A program made the position numbers and the translations under genes. This document shows positions 27,026-35,662 of a DNA stretch of 59,855 bases, piece after piece; within the stretch, counting starts at the first letter, position 1; each line of letters begins with the position of its first letter. Below the pieces are notes generated by a model. It saw only the letters and a program-made list of their open reading frames with translations. It was not told the origin of the DNA and made no database searches. The stretch spans positions 1 through 59,855 of the forward strand of contig CALUVN010000004.1 in the NCBI GenBank assembly GCA_944324235.1, in the 5' to 3' direction. Source of the stretch: Candidatus Gastranaerophilales bacterium (GTDB lineage: Bacteria; Cyanobacteriota; Vampirovibrionia; Gastranaerophilales; Gastranaerophilaceae).

Positions 27026-27085
27026 TTACATATATATAAAGTATATAAATAATTTCAAATTTCAGACTTTATAAAACTTGTTACA
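27014..27085 (-). promoter_or_regulatory. Second copy of the 46226-46297 promoter region
   Basis: Contains TGTAACAAG followed 42 bases later by TACTTTATATATATG and TAAGATATAAATAA. Near-identical layout to the promoter of the 54-residue gene. Oriented away from the plus-strand ORF at 27176. Confidence 0.6.
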
Positions 27086-27175
27086 AAAGTTAACATAAAA
27101 AATTTAGTAAGGAGTATTGATTTTTATCAAATTAAGTTTTAAAATAATAAGGTAAAAGGTTTTTTGAGGGTAGTA

Positions 27176-27460
27176 ATGTTAGTTTCTTCTATTGCAAAAT
27201 TTAATGCGATGAACCAAATGAACAATGCAGCTTTTGCTATGATGCAGAATTCAAATGCAATGCTGAACAATGCTAATGGTCACACATTCGGTGGAGAGCA
27301 CGATTTAAGCATGCTCAATAAAATGGACAAAAAATTGAGTTTGGATCTTGTTACAAACAAATTACTGTACCAATTATCATATCTGCAGGAAAAAATGGCA
27401 GACAAGCACCAAGCAGCTGAATGCCGTAAAAACGGTAAACAGCTTTCTGTATTAGCTTAA
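27176..27460 (+). CDS. Small Met/Asn-rich protein, lineage-specific
   Basis: The protein has 94 residues from ATG 27176, chosen because GAGGG lies five bases upstream; the TTG at 27164 has no such site. The N-terminus is rich in Met, Asn and Ala (MLVSSIAKFNAMNQMNNAA), then comes HTFGGEHDLSMLNKMDKKLSLDLVTNKLLYQLSYLQEKMA, which looks helical. It resembles the 54-residue protein at 46314 in size, helical character and Met/Asn content, and both neighbour copies of the same promoter. Possibly a small structural or regulatory protein. Not recognised. Confidence 0.65.
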   Translation: MLVSSIAKFNAMNQMNNAAFAMMQNSNAMLNNANGHTFGGEHDLSMLNKMDKKLSLDLVTNKLLYQLSYLQEKMADKHQAAECRKNGKQLSVLA

Positions 27461-27573
27461 ATTTAAGTCTCTTTTTAAAACAAATTTTGCTGCATTAGCA
27501 CTGCAAGCAGGCATTTTTTCGCTGCTATCCACATCAGGATGCTGTTTTATTTAGCGCAATATTTAGCTCAAGC

Positions 27574-28761
27574 TCATACAGGTTCTTTTGATACATTAAG
27601 CAAACGCACAAGCGGAGAACACGCAGCCGGTATAATTGCCACAATAAGCAGAACTTTTGTAATGCCGAAATTCTGAGCACTGAATCCTATTAACGTCATA
27701 AATATAGCAACAATTCCCCAGGAGAATCCATTAATAAAGCCTGAAATAACACTTTTATATTCAGGCAGAACATTTTGAGCAAGATACATGGTAACAGGGA
27801 ACGCCATCATAGTAAACATGCCCATCAGCGCAAATACGGCAATCGACAGAATAGGCATAGTTTTATAAGTCATGATAAATAATATCATCAATGGCAAAGT
27901 TGATATCATGGAAAAATAGAAGATATTGCGTGTTCCAAGTATTTGCTCGGCATTTCGGCTGATAAGAGAACCAATGCCGCCGGCAAATATAAACAGGAAT
28001 AGAGCAACACCAATATAAAACGGAGAACATCCCATACTTTTCCATAAGAACGGAAGCAGTATGGCGCATGAATTGTTAATCAAAGTTTTTAACATGGAAA
28101 TTATAATAAGAATACGCAATTCATTGTTAGCAAGTATATCGCCAACAGTCTGCTTGAATGTTGCAACTCTAGTGCAAGCAGTGATTATTGAGAACTTAGG
28201 CAGCATCGCAAACATCAATAAAGCCCAGCTTATACCAAAAATTGCGAGTACAGGCATTTTTTCAAACCCCCAGTACTGGGCGACATAAGCTGAAAAAATC
28301 GGGCCAAAGGCATAACCGAGAGTACCCATGCTTAAAAATACACCTAAAGCTTTTGCCGCAGTGTTTCCCGCAAAATGCGTGACAACTCCGAGTGCCTGCG
28401 GGTGAAAAAAGCTTGAACCGAGACTTCCGAATATTATGAAAAATATAAGAAAATAAATATTAGGCGAGCCCGGAGCAAACGATATGAACATAGAAGACAT
28501 TAATAGTCCCCAGAAAATGAAAAAACGCTTATGAAATCTATCCGCAAAAAAGCCAAATAGCGGCTGTAAAAGATTAGAAAAGATTTGAGCAATACTCATT
28601 ATAACAGTGGCAAATGCCATTGAAAATGCCAGTTTTGCGGCAATAAAAGGCATAATCGGGTTCAAAAGTCCTGTGTATATATCGTTAACAAAATGTCCGC
28701 CAGAAAGCCAAACCAGTGCTTTTATATTTCTATCATCATTCTTATCTTTGTCAAATCCCAT
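27574..28761 (-). CDS. MFS transporter, fosmidomycin-resistance (Fsr)-like
   Basis: This major facilitator protein of 395 residues has twelve predicted helices. The opening LVWLSGGHFVNDIYTGLLNPIMPFIAAKL and LQPLFGFFADR match the Fsr-like branch of drug/metabolite exporters; the motif-A-like loop is FADRFHKR. The substrate is unknown. The start lacks a ribosome site, and TATAAT ends nine bases before the ATG, so the leader would be very short. The last gene of the neighbourhood on this strand, it lies beside lgt (stop at 28804) but is separated by its own promoter. Confidence 0.85.
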   Translation of the reverse strand: MGFDKDKNDDRNIKALVWLSGGHFVNDIYTGLLNPIMPFIAAKLAFSMAFATVIMSIAQIFSNLLQPLFGFFADRFHKRFFIFWGLLMSSMFISFAPGSPNIYFLIFFIIFGSLGSSFFHPQALGVVTHFAGNTAAKALGVFLSMGTLGYAFGPIFSAYVAQYWGFEKMPVLAIFGISWALLMFAMLPKFSIITACTRVATFKQTVGDILANNELRILIIISMLKTLINNSCAILLPFLWKSMGCSPFYIGVALFLFIFAGGIGSLISRNAEQILGTRNIFYFSMISTLPLMILFIMTYKTMPILSIAVFALMGMFTMMAFPVTMYLAQNVLPEYKSVISGFINGFSWGIVAIFMTLIGFSAQNFGITKVLLIVAIIPAACSPLVRLLNVSKEPV

Positions 28762-28803
28762 AACAGAAAGATTATACGCTAAAAAAAATAAAAGACAAAG
28801 AAG

Positions 28804-29592
28804 TTAAGAGGGTGATTTTTTATTCAGAAGAAAATAAAAAATTAAAGCAACAATCATCAAAAAGACAGACACAATCTGAGCGATATGTAATGACCCGACA
28901 TCAAGAGCGCTGTCCACTCTTATGGCCTCAATAAAAATTCTGACAAAAGAATACAAGAACAGATATGCACATGCAGTAACACCAGGGGTATGGGAGTTTT
29001 TACGCAAAATAACAATCAATAAAATAAAAATAACAAAATCCAGAATACTTTCATACAGGAAAGTCGGATGGAAATATTCATACTGAATAAATTCATCTGG
29101 ACGCTGAGAAGGGGGAATATACAATTTCCAAGGAAGAGTTGTCGGAAGCCCAAAAGCCTCAGAATTAAAGAAATTTCCCCATCTGCCTATAGATTGTCCA
29201 ATGGCCGCGCCGCAGCAAAAGACGTCAAATAATTTCCAGAAAGAGATATTTTTGCGCCACGCAGTATACAAAATAGCACACACGCCTATAAAAAGCATGC
29301 CATGAACCGAAAGTCCACCCTGACGGATATTAAGAATTTGCAGCGGGAATTGAATATAATAATCTAAATTCACCAGACAGTAATAGAGCCTTGCACCGAT
29401 AATCCCAGAAAAAATAATAAATGGAGAGTAATCAATAATAATACCTGCTTGCTCGCGCGAATAAAATATCTTAAAAAGAAAATATGCCGTCATACACCCC
29501 GTAAAAACAGCAAAAGCCATTATCAAGCCGTAAAAATAAACAGGCATGGAAAAAATATTAAATGCGACTTCACCCGGTGAAGTAAAAACCAC
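28804..29592 (-). CDS. lgt: Prolipoprotein diacylglyceryl transferase
   Basis: Lgt transfers diacylglyceryl from phosphatidylglycerol to the lipobox cysteine of prolipoproteins in the inner membrane. The 262-residue protein has about seven helices; IGARLYYCLVN, GGLSVHGML (catalytic His and Gly-rich loop) and the family signature GQSIGRWGNFFNSEAFG are all present. It starts five bases after the stop of a TPR lipoprotein-like gene, so the enzyme and a likely substrate are co-transcribed. Normal length and complete. Confidence 0.95.
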   Translation of the reverse strand: MVFTSPGEVAFNIFSMPVYFYGLIMAFAVFTGCMTAYFLFKIFYSREQAGIIIDYSPFIIFSGIIGARLYYCLVNLDYYIQFPLQILNIRQGGLSVHGMLFIGVCAILYTAWRKNISFWKLFDVFCCGAAIGQSIGRWGNFFNSEAFGLPTTLPWKLYIPPSQRPDEFIQYEYFHPTFLYESILDFVIFILLIVILRKNSHTPGVTACAYLFLYSFVRIFIEAIRVDSALDVGSLHIAQIVSVFLMIVALIFYFLLNKKSPS

Positions 29593-29597
29593 TGCAA

Positions 29598-30227
29598 TTA
29601 TTCCTCATTAATTTGTTTTACAGGAGCTGAAGCTGCATTCAACCTGTCTTCAATAGATTTAATCTTATTTTTAACATCCTCGGCATCACCGGCCTCAGGA
29701 GCACTTTCAAGATACTTGTTATAATTTGCAAGAGCAGCAGTCAACATGTCATTTTCAGCCTTTTGTGCTTCGGGAGAGAGCGTTTTTTCAAGCTCAACAT
29801 CTTCTGTATCTTCTACAGACACTGTATCCTGATTTAAATCATCCTGAGCTTTTACGATATTACCTGTCTCGTTTACAATGTACTCACCGGATTTAATGGC
29901 GGATGCAAGGCTTTCCTGAGCAACAGCCAGCGAATAATAGGCGTCAGCAAAATCGGATTTTAAACTTATAGCCTTTTCATAGGCGGAAATAGCATTAAGG
30001 TAATCCTCCGCCTGAGTATATGCTACAGCCAGATTATAATGAGATTCAAACACGGTATCATCTAAATCAATACTTGATTTTAAGCGTTCGATAGCAGCAG
30101 TGTAATCCCCCTGCTCCATAAAAACTTTCGCTTTATTGTTAAGTTCTTGAACCGCAAAATTATTAATACATGCGGTAGAGAAAACTGAAATAGTCAGTAT
30201 ACTTACCAATAGAAGTGCTTTTTTCAT
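29598..30227 (-). CDS. TPR-containing putative lipoprotein
   Basis: The 209-residue protein has an N-terminal export signal MKKALLLVSILTISVFSTAC; the Cys after STA could be a lipobox residue, though the -3 position is Ser rather than the preferred Leu. Three TPR-like units follow (about 30-110; DYTAAIERLKSSIDLDDTVF, DYLNAISAYEKAISLKSDF), then an acidic segment with another helical pair. It probably sits on the periplasmic face and binds partner proteins. Its placement directly upstream of lgt supports the lipoprotein call. GATGAGG precedes the start. Confidence 0.8.
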   Translation of the reverse strand: MKKALLLVSILTISVFSTACINNFAVQELNNKAKVFMEQGDYTAAIERLKSSIDLDDTVFESHYNLAVAYTQAEDYLNAISAYEKAISLKSDFADAYYSLAVAQESLASAIKSGEYIVNETGNIVKAQDDLNQDTVSVEDTEDVELEKTLSPEAQKAENDMLTAALANYNKYLESAPEAGDAEDVKNKIKSIEDRLNAASAPVKQINEE

Positions 30228-30340
30228 ATAACCTCATCCCTCTTATGTAAAAACTATGTTACGGTAATTATAAAATAATAAAAAAAATTATGCAAATTTA
30301 CAAATTTAAGTTACAATATAATCTAAAGGAGTAAATTCTC

Positions 30341-30616
30341 ATGTCAAAAGAAAAAGTAGTAAAACTCGGCGACAAGAAAAAAGAGCATCACGAACACGAG
30401 GTCTCTAATAAACATTCACACGAAGACGAATTGGTATATTGCAGTTTTTGCCACCGTCCGAACACTCAGGTACTGAAAATGGTTCAGGGCCCGGGGGTAA
30501 ATATCTGTTCTGAATGCGCAATGATTGCAGTACAATATTTAATATTAAATGATAGAATGCCGTCAGCAGAAGCACAACAAATCCTTGACGCGTTCTGGGG
30601 GAAAGCCCGCAAATGA
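30341..30616 (+). CDS. Free-standing ClpX-type zinc finger protein
   Basis: The 91-residue protein has a His/Lys/Glu-rich N-terminus (HHEHEVSNKHSHEDE) and then a C4 zinc finger, Cys34-x2-Cys37 ... Cys56-x2-Cys59, in the context VYCSFCHRPNTQVLKMVQGPGVNICSECA. This is the N-terminal zinc-binding domain of ClpX, which recognises substrates and adaptors, but no AAA+ module follows. The ATG is behind AAAGGAG. The next gene overlaps it (ATGA). It may compete with or feed substrates to ClpXP; inference only. The same operon encodes isolated ClpC-type N-domains (32953). Confidence 0.82.
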   Translation: MSKEKVVKLGDKKKEHHEHEVSNKHSHEDELVYCSFCHRPNTQVLKMVQGPGVNICSECAMIAVQYLILNDRMPSAEAQQILDAFWGKARK

Positions 30617-32223
30617 TTTTTAATCAGGACATCAGACAGCTTAATCCTTTTGAAATAAAGGCAGAGCTTAATAATCTTTTTGCAAAATATAAAGAAAGCT
30701 CAAGCATTGTCTCCTGCGATGTCAACTTAAAGCTGCTTGATGCCCAGCAGGATAAAAAAACTATTACCAAATTACTTTTTAAAGAATTAACAAACTTACA
30801 AAAAGAAAATACAGAAATTATACGTTTTCTTCTGGAGCGCTACTGCGACAGAGAAGAATTAACCGCAAAGTTATGGTCTATACTTAATGAAAAATACATA
30901 TCAAATGACGTAAAACTGGTTATTTTAAACTTTTTACGGGATATTGATACCAGCTGGTCATACGACAAGCTGAGTGAAGTAGTGGATGAACATGAACTTC
31001 TTGATGCAGATACAAAAAAACTTCTCACAACAGCCATAGCAAATCCTGAAGTGCAGATAGACTTTTTGGATTTTTTGAATTCGCTGCAAAATCACGATAA
31101 AATTGTTCTTATAAAATCACTTGCAGAAGATTATTCCGAAGACGAACTTGCTAATATACTGATACCTGTATTCCTTGCACAGCCGGCAAGTGAAGCAGGT
31201 GAAGAAGCTCTTACACTTCTCGGAGAGTCAAAATCACAACTTGCGTTTCACGCATTGAATTCTGCACTTGATTTTATGGATGAGAAAATGCTGCCGCTTG
31301 TTAAAAAAAATATCTCAAAACTAAAAATGGCAGGTATCAGAACAGATAATTCACATGAGTTCTACAAAGAACTTCTTTCAATATCCAAGCCATACAGGTT
31401 CTGCGCAACGTTTCCTGACGGACACGGAAACTCGGCACTTATTTTTTCAAGAATAAATGATGAAGATAAAATTCAGTTTGTAGCAATTGTTATAAACGAT
31501 TACACCGGCATCAGGGACTGTTTCGGGTTCAATGAAATCAGCAAATTTGAATGCGACACAATAATTAACAGATTCTATAAGAATGAAACATCCCTGAACA
31601 TAAAACCGGAAGCACTGAAAACAATCCTCAACAACGCGGAAAAACTGTCCCGCGAAAATCTGGCAAATAGAAGCATACCGTATGAGTATATTTGCTGGAA
31701 AAATTTAATCGCTGATATAGACGAAGAAAACGAAGATATTGAGATTATTCTTGAAAAAGAATTCACAAAACGAAAAATTTCGCAGGCTGAATTTGAAGAA
31801 TTCACCGAATCTGATGCCGCTTCACACTGGTTTATGGATGGCGGCTACAGTCCGGAATTTGAAGCGTTCATTGCAAATCTCAACTCTAAACTAAAAAGTG
31901 ATTTTAACAGCGTTAACCTGAATACGGAAGTTGATGATAATGTTTATAAAATTTTTGATGAAACAGAAGTCAGAGTCTGGAAAAAACGTATTCTTACCTG
32001 TTCATATCTTTTCCTCCTGACAGCAAACAAGCATCTTGCTGATGTTGCCTTTAATATATATCACAGTGAGGATTATACTGAAAAATTATTTAAACATATA
32101 ATCAAAAGAAGTATATACGAGTATTATTTTGCGTTAAAATATAATGCAGACAGTAATTCATTATTTTCAAACGCTGAATTGCAAAATATAGTAGATAAAA
32201 TCGAATCCGAATGGGTGCGCTAA
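30613..32223 (+). CDS. Unknown soluble protein with HEAT-like helices
   Basis: I do not recognise this 536-residue protein. The first half (about 1-215) is an array of paired helices resembling HEAT/armadillo repeats (LRDIDTSWSYDKLSEVVDEHE, FLAQPASEAGEEALTLLGE). The second half mixes alpha/beta, with FCATFPDGHGNSALIFSRIN and FVAIVINDYTGIRDCFGF. There is no membrane segment or catalytic motif. Its start overlaps the zinc-finger gene and its stop overlaps the ruvX start (TAATG), so it is translated as part of the operon. A scaffold role is plausible. Function unknown. Confidence 0.8.
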   Translation: MIFNQDIRQLNPFEIKAELNNLFAKYKESSSIVSCDVNLKLLDAQQDKKTITKLLFKELTNLQKENTEIIRFLLERYCDREELTAKLWSILNEKYISNDVKLVILNFLRDIDTSWSYDKLSEVVDEHELLDADTKKLLTTAIANPEVQIDFLDFLNSLQNHDKIVLIKSLAEDYSEDELANILIPVFLAQPASEAGEEALTLLGESKSQLAFHALNSALDFMDEKMLPLVKKNISKLKMAGIRTDNSHEFYKELLSISKPYRFCATFPDGHGNSALIFSRINDEDKIQFVAIVINDYTGIRDCFGFNEISKFECDTIINRFYKNETSLNIKPEALKTILNNAEKLSRENLANRSIPYEYICWKNLIADIDEENEDIEIILEKEFTKRKISQAEFEEFTESDAASHWFMDGGYSPEFEAFIANLNSKLKSDFNSVNLNTEVDDNVYKIFDETEVRVWKKRILTCSYLFLLTANKHLADVAFNIYHSEDYTEKLFKHIIKRSIYEYYFALKYNADSNSLFSNAELQNIVDKIESEWVR

Positions 32224-32624
32224 TGTATAAAGTAATGTGTTTAGATGTAGGTACAAAACGAATAGGAGTCGCATTGAGCGATTATCTTTTGATAATTGCA
32301 AGCGGTCACTCGGTTATTGACAGAGTACCTGAGGACAAAGCCATTGAGACGATTTTAAATATTGCAAAAGAAAATAATGTAAAAAAAATTGTGGTAGGTT
32401 TACCTGTTAACATGGACGGAACAGAGGGTTCACAGGCGGAAGACTGCAAAAATTTTGCATCAAAAATAAAAAACTATGAAATAATATTTGAAGATGAACG
32501 CTTAACATCACATCAGGCAGAAGAAAATTTAAGAAGCAAAAAAATAGACTTCAAAAAGAACAAAGGACTGGTTGATATTGAAAGCGCTTGTATTATACTG
32601 GAACAATACTTAGCAAGAAAATAA
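32223..32624 (+). CDS. ruvX: Putative pre-16S rRNA nuclease / RuvX (YqgF)
   Basis: The YqgF/RuvX RNase H-fold nuclease matures the 5' end of 16S rRNA in E. coli and has been proposed as a resolvase. From ATG 32223 (overlapping the previous stop) it has 133 residues. LDVGTKRIGVALSD holds the first catalytic Asp, IVVGLPVNMDGTEG the Gly-rich loop, FEDERLTSHQAE the Glu/Asp, and DIESACIILEQYL the last Asp. Its neighbour DUF1292 follows it as in Firmicutes (yrrK-yrzB), a conserved gene pair. Confidence 0.93.
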   Translation: MYKVMCLDVGTKRIGVALSDYLLIIASGHSVIDRVPEDKAIETILNIAKENNVKKIVVGLPVNMDGTEGSQAEDCKNFASKIKNYEIIFEDERLTSHQAEENLRSKKIDFKKNKGLVDIESACIILEQYLARK

Positions 32625-32639
32625 CGAAAGGTGAACAAA

Positions 32640-32948
32640 ATGGAAAACAACGAAAACAACATTGATCTTGAAGACAGACTTATCGAAACAATTGATGAGA
32701 ACGGCAATATCATTACATTTGAACTCTACGACATAGTAGAAGTAGATGAACAGGAATACGCACTGTTGCTTCCTACAGAACAAGATGAAGATGCTGAAGA
32801 CGACGATGACGAAATCGTTCTTATGAGATTAACTAAAAAAGGCGATGACTACCTGTTTGAAACCATCGAAGATGATGACGAATTCAATAAAGTAGCTGCT
32901 TACGTTGAAAGCATGGACGAAGAAGAAACAGCAGAAGACGAGGAATAA
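32640..32948 (+). CDS. DUF1292 protein (YrzB-like)
   Basis: The 102-residue very acidic protein shows the DUF1292 pattern DENGNIITFELYDIVEVDEQEYALLLP ... EIVLMRLTKKGDDYLFETIEDDDEFNKV. Start at ATG 32640 with GAAAGG upstream. It directly follows ruvX, as in many Firmicutes. The charge-rich tail (EDDDDE and EEETAEDEE) is longer than in most members. No biochemical function is established for the family, although its co-occurrence with ruvX suggests a link to RNA processing. Confidence 0.85.
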   Translation: MENNENNIDLEDRLIETIDENGNIITFELYDIVEVDEQEYALLLPTEQDEDAEDDDDEIVLMRLTKKGDDYLFETIEDDDEFNKVAAYVESMDEEETAEDEE

Positions 32949-32952
32949 TATT

Positions 32953-34317
32953 TTGTTTGAAAAATTTACGGAAAAAGCAATAAATGTTGTAAGTGAATCG
33001 CAAAAACAGGCTCAAGAGCTGCATTCGCCGTATGTGACCACAGAATGCTTGCTCTTAGCTCTGATTAAGGAAGCAAAAGGTATATCACTGAAAATATTTA
33101 AAACCTATAGCATTGACTTTGATACTGTAAAGCAGAAAGTCATTAAAATCCTTAACACCAGACCTGACACCGAGTTAAAAAATCCGCTGCCGTTCAGCGA
33201 TAACTACAAAGCAATCCTGAAAACCACTATGGATCTTGCCGGCAAGTCAGGAAATCTTACTGTGCTTTATGAACATTTATTCCTTGCCGTAATAAGCGAA
33301 CAAAATTCAAATGCGGTTAAAATTCTGCGCGAGCTCGGTTTTGATATTCCAAAATCTAAAACTCTGCTTGAAAAACTTGTTCAAAAGAAAATAAAAAAAC
33401 TGTATCACCCTGAAGTCGAAGAACAGAAAGACGCGGATACTAATCAGGCAGAAACAACCGATGCGCTGTTTGACAGCGAAGAATCCTCAAAAGTATTTGA
33501 ACGTGCTGTAGCAAAATTATCTGCATCAAATTACGAAATTCTGGGAACAGAGCAGATAATATCTTCTATATTAGAAGATAAATCTTCCGATTTGTCGCAT
33601 ATCTTTGAAAAATACGGTGTAACATCGGAATTATTTGAAGAAAAGCTTGCAAATATCCAGTCAAGACAATCAGAATATGCGGGCAGACAGATAATTTTTA
33701 CGCCAAACGCCTTCAGAGTAATGAACCTTGCGCTTGAAACCGCAAAAGAATTAGGTTCATCCGTTGTTTTACCGGAGCATATGGTACTCGGGCTTTTAAA
33801 AACGAAAAAAGGGGTCGCTTACGACATTCTAAAAGAATTAAGAGTTCCTGACAACGACCTCGCTCACAGCATAATCAAACCGATTGAAAAACAAATGCCT
33901 GAAACGCTGATTATTTTGAGGCTTGCCAAAGAAGAAGCCCGCAGACTCGGACGTAACATAGTCGGAACAGAAATGTTTCTGCTGGGCATAATAGGTCAGG
34001 CTACGGGAATTGGTGCACTTGTGCTGAATGAGCTGGAAATAAGCATTAAAGATGCCCGCGCTGTCGTTGAAAATATGATTGGCTACGGCAATGAATATTT
34101 TGAAAAAGAAATAACGTTCACAAAACGAGCCAAAAAAGTTCTTGAAATCGCGTGGGAACTTGCAAAAAAAGAAAAAAAATCACGAATTGAATCTGCACAT
34201 ATGCTCCAAGCATTGACTCTTGTGCCAGACTGCCTTGCAATGAAAGCACTTGAGCAGCTCGGTGTCGATGCGGTTGAAATTACGCAGGGCATAAAAAAAC
34301 AGACAATGTCTATCTGA
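32953..34317 (+). CDS. Six Clp_N repeats without an ATPase domain
   Basis: The 454-residue protein (TTG start at 32953, GAGGA upstream) consists of six Clp_N-type repeats, about 1-66, 80-145, 179-235, 248-308, 315-376 and 387-448. Repeat 1 opens FEKFTEKAINVVSESQKQA, just like ClpC, and includes TTECLLLALI; later repeats show LPEHMVLGLLK and GTEMFLLGII. Each pair equals one ClpC N-domain, which binds substrates, adaptors and arginine-phosphate. There is no Walker motif anywhere. It could be a substrate adaptor, decoy or regulator for ClpCP, or a free receptor. An upstream ORF extension into DUF1292 is not supported. Confidence 0.88.
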   Translation: MFEKFTEKAINVVSESQKQAQELHSPYVTTECLLLALIKEAKGISLKIFKTYSIDFDTVKQKVIKILNTRPDTELKNPLPFSDNYKAILKTTMDLAGKSGNLTVLYEHLFLAVISEQNSNAVKILRELGFDIPKSKTLLEKLVQKKIKKLYHPEVEEQKDADTNQAETTDALFDSEESSKVFERAVAKLSASNYEILGTEQIISSILEDKSSDLSHIFEKYGVTSELFEEKLANIQSRQSEYAGRQIIFTPNAFRVMNLALETAKELGSSVVLPEHMVLGLLKTKKGVAYDILKELRVPDNDLAHSIIKPIEKQMPETLIILRLAKEEARRLGRNIVGTEMFLLGIIGQATGIGALVLNELEISIKDARAVVENMIGYGNEYFEKEITFTKRAKKVLEIAWELAKKEKKSRIESAHMLQALTLVPDCLAMKALEQLGVDAVEITQGIKKQTMSI

Positions 34318-34318
34318 T

Positions 34319-35662
34319 ATGAATGAAATTTTGAAAACAGTTGAAGAATTTATTGTTAAACACCGTATCTGCGGAAATGTTTTAATAGGTTTTTCAGGAG
34401 GTGTTGATTCAATGTGTCTTGCGGATATAATGCACAGGCTTTCCGCATCACACAAGATAAACCTTACGGCAGTACATCTTAACCACAACTGGCGCGGCAA
34501 GGACAGTCTGCAAGACGAAATTAATTGTAAAAATTTCTGTCAGGAACTTGGCATAAATTTTTACAGTGAAACTCTATCTGATGATATTCCGCATACTGAA
34601 ACTGCAGCTCGCGATGCAAGATATAAATTTTTTGAAAAATGCGCTCAAAAATTTAATTCAAAAACAGTTCTCACGGCTCACACGGCATCTGATAATGCAG
34701 AAACAGTTCTCTACAGAATATTTAAAGGCACAGGAACAATCGGTCTGGAAGGAATTAAAGAAGTCCGCGGAATATATTACCGCCCCCTCATTGGAATATA
34801 CAGAGAACAAATTGAAGAATATTGCAAAACAAACAACCTGACGCCAAATATTGACAAGTCTAACTTTGATATCAAATATAAAAGAAATTTTTTGAGATAC
34901 GAAATTTTAGAAAAAGCAAAAGAAATTAACCCCGATGCCGCAAAAGCCGTCAACAGTCTTTCCACGCTTTCAAAAGAGACAAACAGTATTGCGGAAGAAT
35001 ATCTTGAAATCATCAAAAAGCAGGTAAAAAATGATGATATTTATAACACCTCTAAATTTATAGAATATTCGCACCCCGTACAAAATCGATTAATTTATGA
35101 TATTTTTCAAGAATACAAACTGGATTACGACTATGAAAAAATAACAGGCGTACGCAGGTTTATTGAAGAAAATGCAGGGTCAAAATCCGGCAATACACTG
35201 TCTTTAAGCAATAAACTTATGCTGTTTGTAAGCACAAATACTATAAAAATAATTAAACCTGAAGCGCTGACTGACTTTAGTATTGATATAACGCATACAG
35301 GAAATTATGAAACACCATACGGAACTTTTATAATTACAGAAGCGACATCCTCAAACGAAGAAGTTAAAAAGAAAGATGAATTCTATGTATGTGCTGAAAT
35401 TGCGGATATAAATTTTACAATAAGAACACGCAGAGAGGGAGACATAATTCAGCCGCTCGGAATGAAAGGGCATCAAAAATTAAAAAAATACCTCAACGAG
35501 AAAAAAATTCCTAATCACGAAAAAGACAAAATAGTTCTGCTTGCTCAGGGTAAAGAAATTCTCTGGGCTGCCGGCACCGGAATAAGCGAAAAAATTAAAG
35601 TTGATAAAAAATGCACACACGTGCTAAAATTTATAAGAAAAGAGGGAGCAAATGGAAATTAA
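34319..35662 (+). CDS. tilS: tRNA(Ile)-lysidine synthetase
   Basis: TilS converts C34 of tRNA-Ile2 to lysidine, fixing AUA decoding. It has the PP-loop SGGVDSMCL (residues about 25-33), LTAVHLNHNWRGKDSLQDE, TAHTASDNAETVLYRIFKGTG, RGIYYRPLIG and NFDIKYKRNFLRYEIL. The C-terminal domain is present with LGMKGHQKLKKYLNEKKIP. At 447 residues it is full length. It starts one base after the Clp_N gene stop and overlaps hpt by 11 bases. The tilS-hpt pair is conserved widely, for example in Firmicutes. Confidence 0.95.
   Translation: MNEILKTVEEFIVKHRICGNVLIGFSGGVDSMCLADIMHRLSASHKINLTAVHLNHNWRGKDSLQDEINCKNFCQELGINFYSETLSDDIPHTETAARDARYKFFEKCAQKFNSKTVLTAHTASDNAETVLYRIFKGTGTIGLEGIKEVRGIYYRPLIGIYREQIEEYCKTNNLTPNIDKSNFDIKYKRNFLRYEILEKAKEINPDAAKAVNSLSTLSKETNSIAEEYLEIIKKQVKNDDIYNTSKFIEYSHPVQNRLIYDIFQEYKLDYDYEKITGVRRFIEENAGSKSGNTLSLSNKLMLFVSTNTIKIIKPEALTDFSIDITHTGNYETPYGTFIITEATSSNEEVKKKDEFYVCAEIADINFTIRTRREGDIIQPLGMKGHQKLKKYLNEKKIPNHEKDKIVLLAQGKEILWAAGTGISEKIKVDKKCTHVLKFIRKEGANGN

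Noticed and set aside
27461-27573. Clean terminator after the 27176 gene
   Set aside because: TGCTGCA...TGCAAGCA followed by GGCATTTTTT is a weak, bulged hairpin; not secure enough to list as a terminator.
32905-32952. Frameshift joining DUF1292 to the Clp_N protein
   Set aside because: Both genes have proper ends and starts (TAA at 32946, TTG at 32953 with GAGGA), so they are separate, tightly spaced genes.
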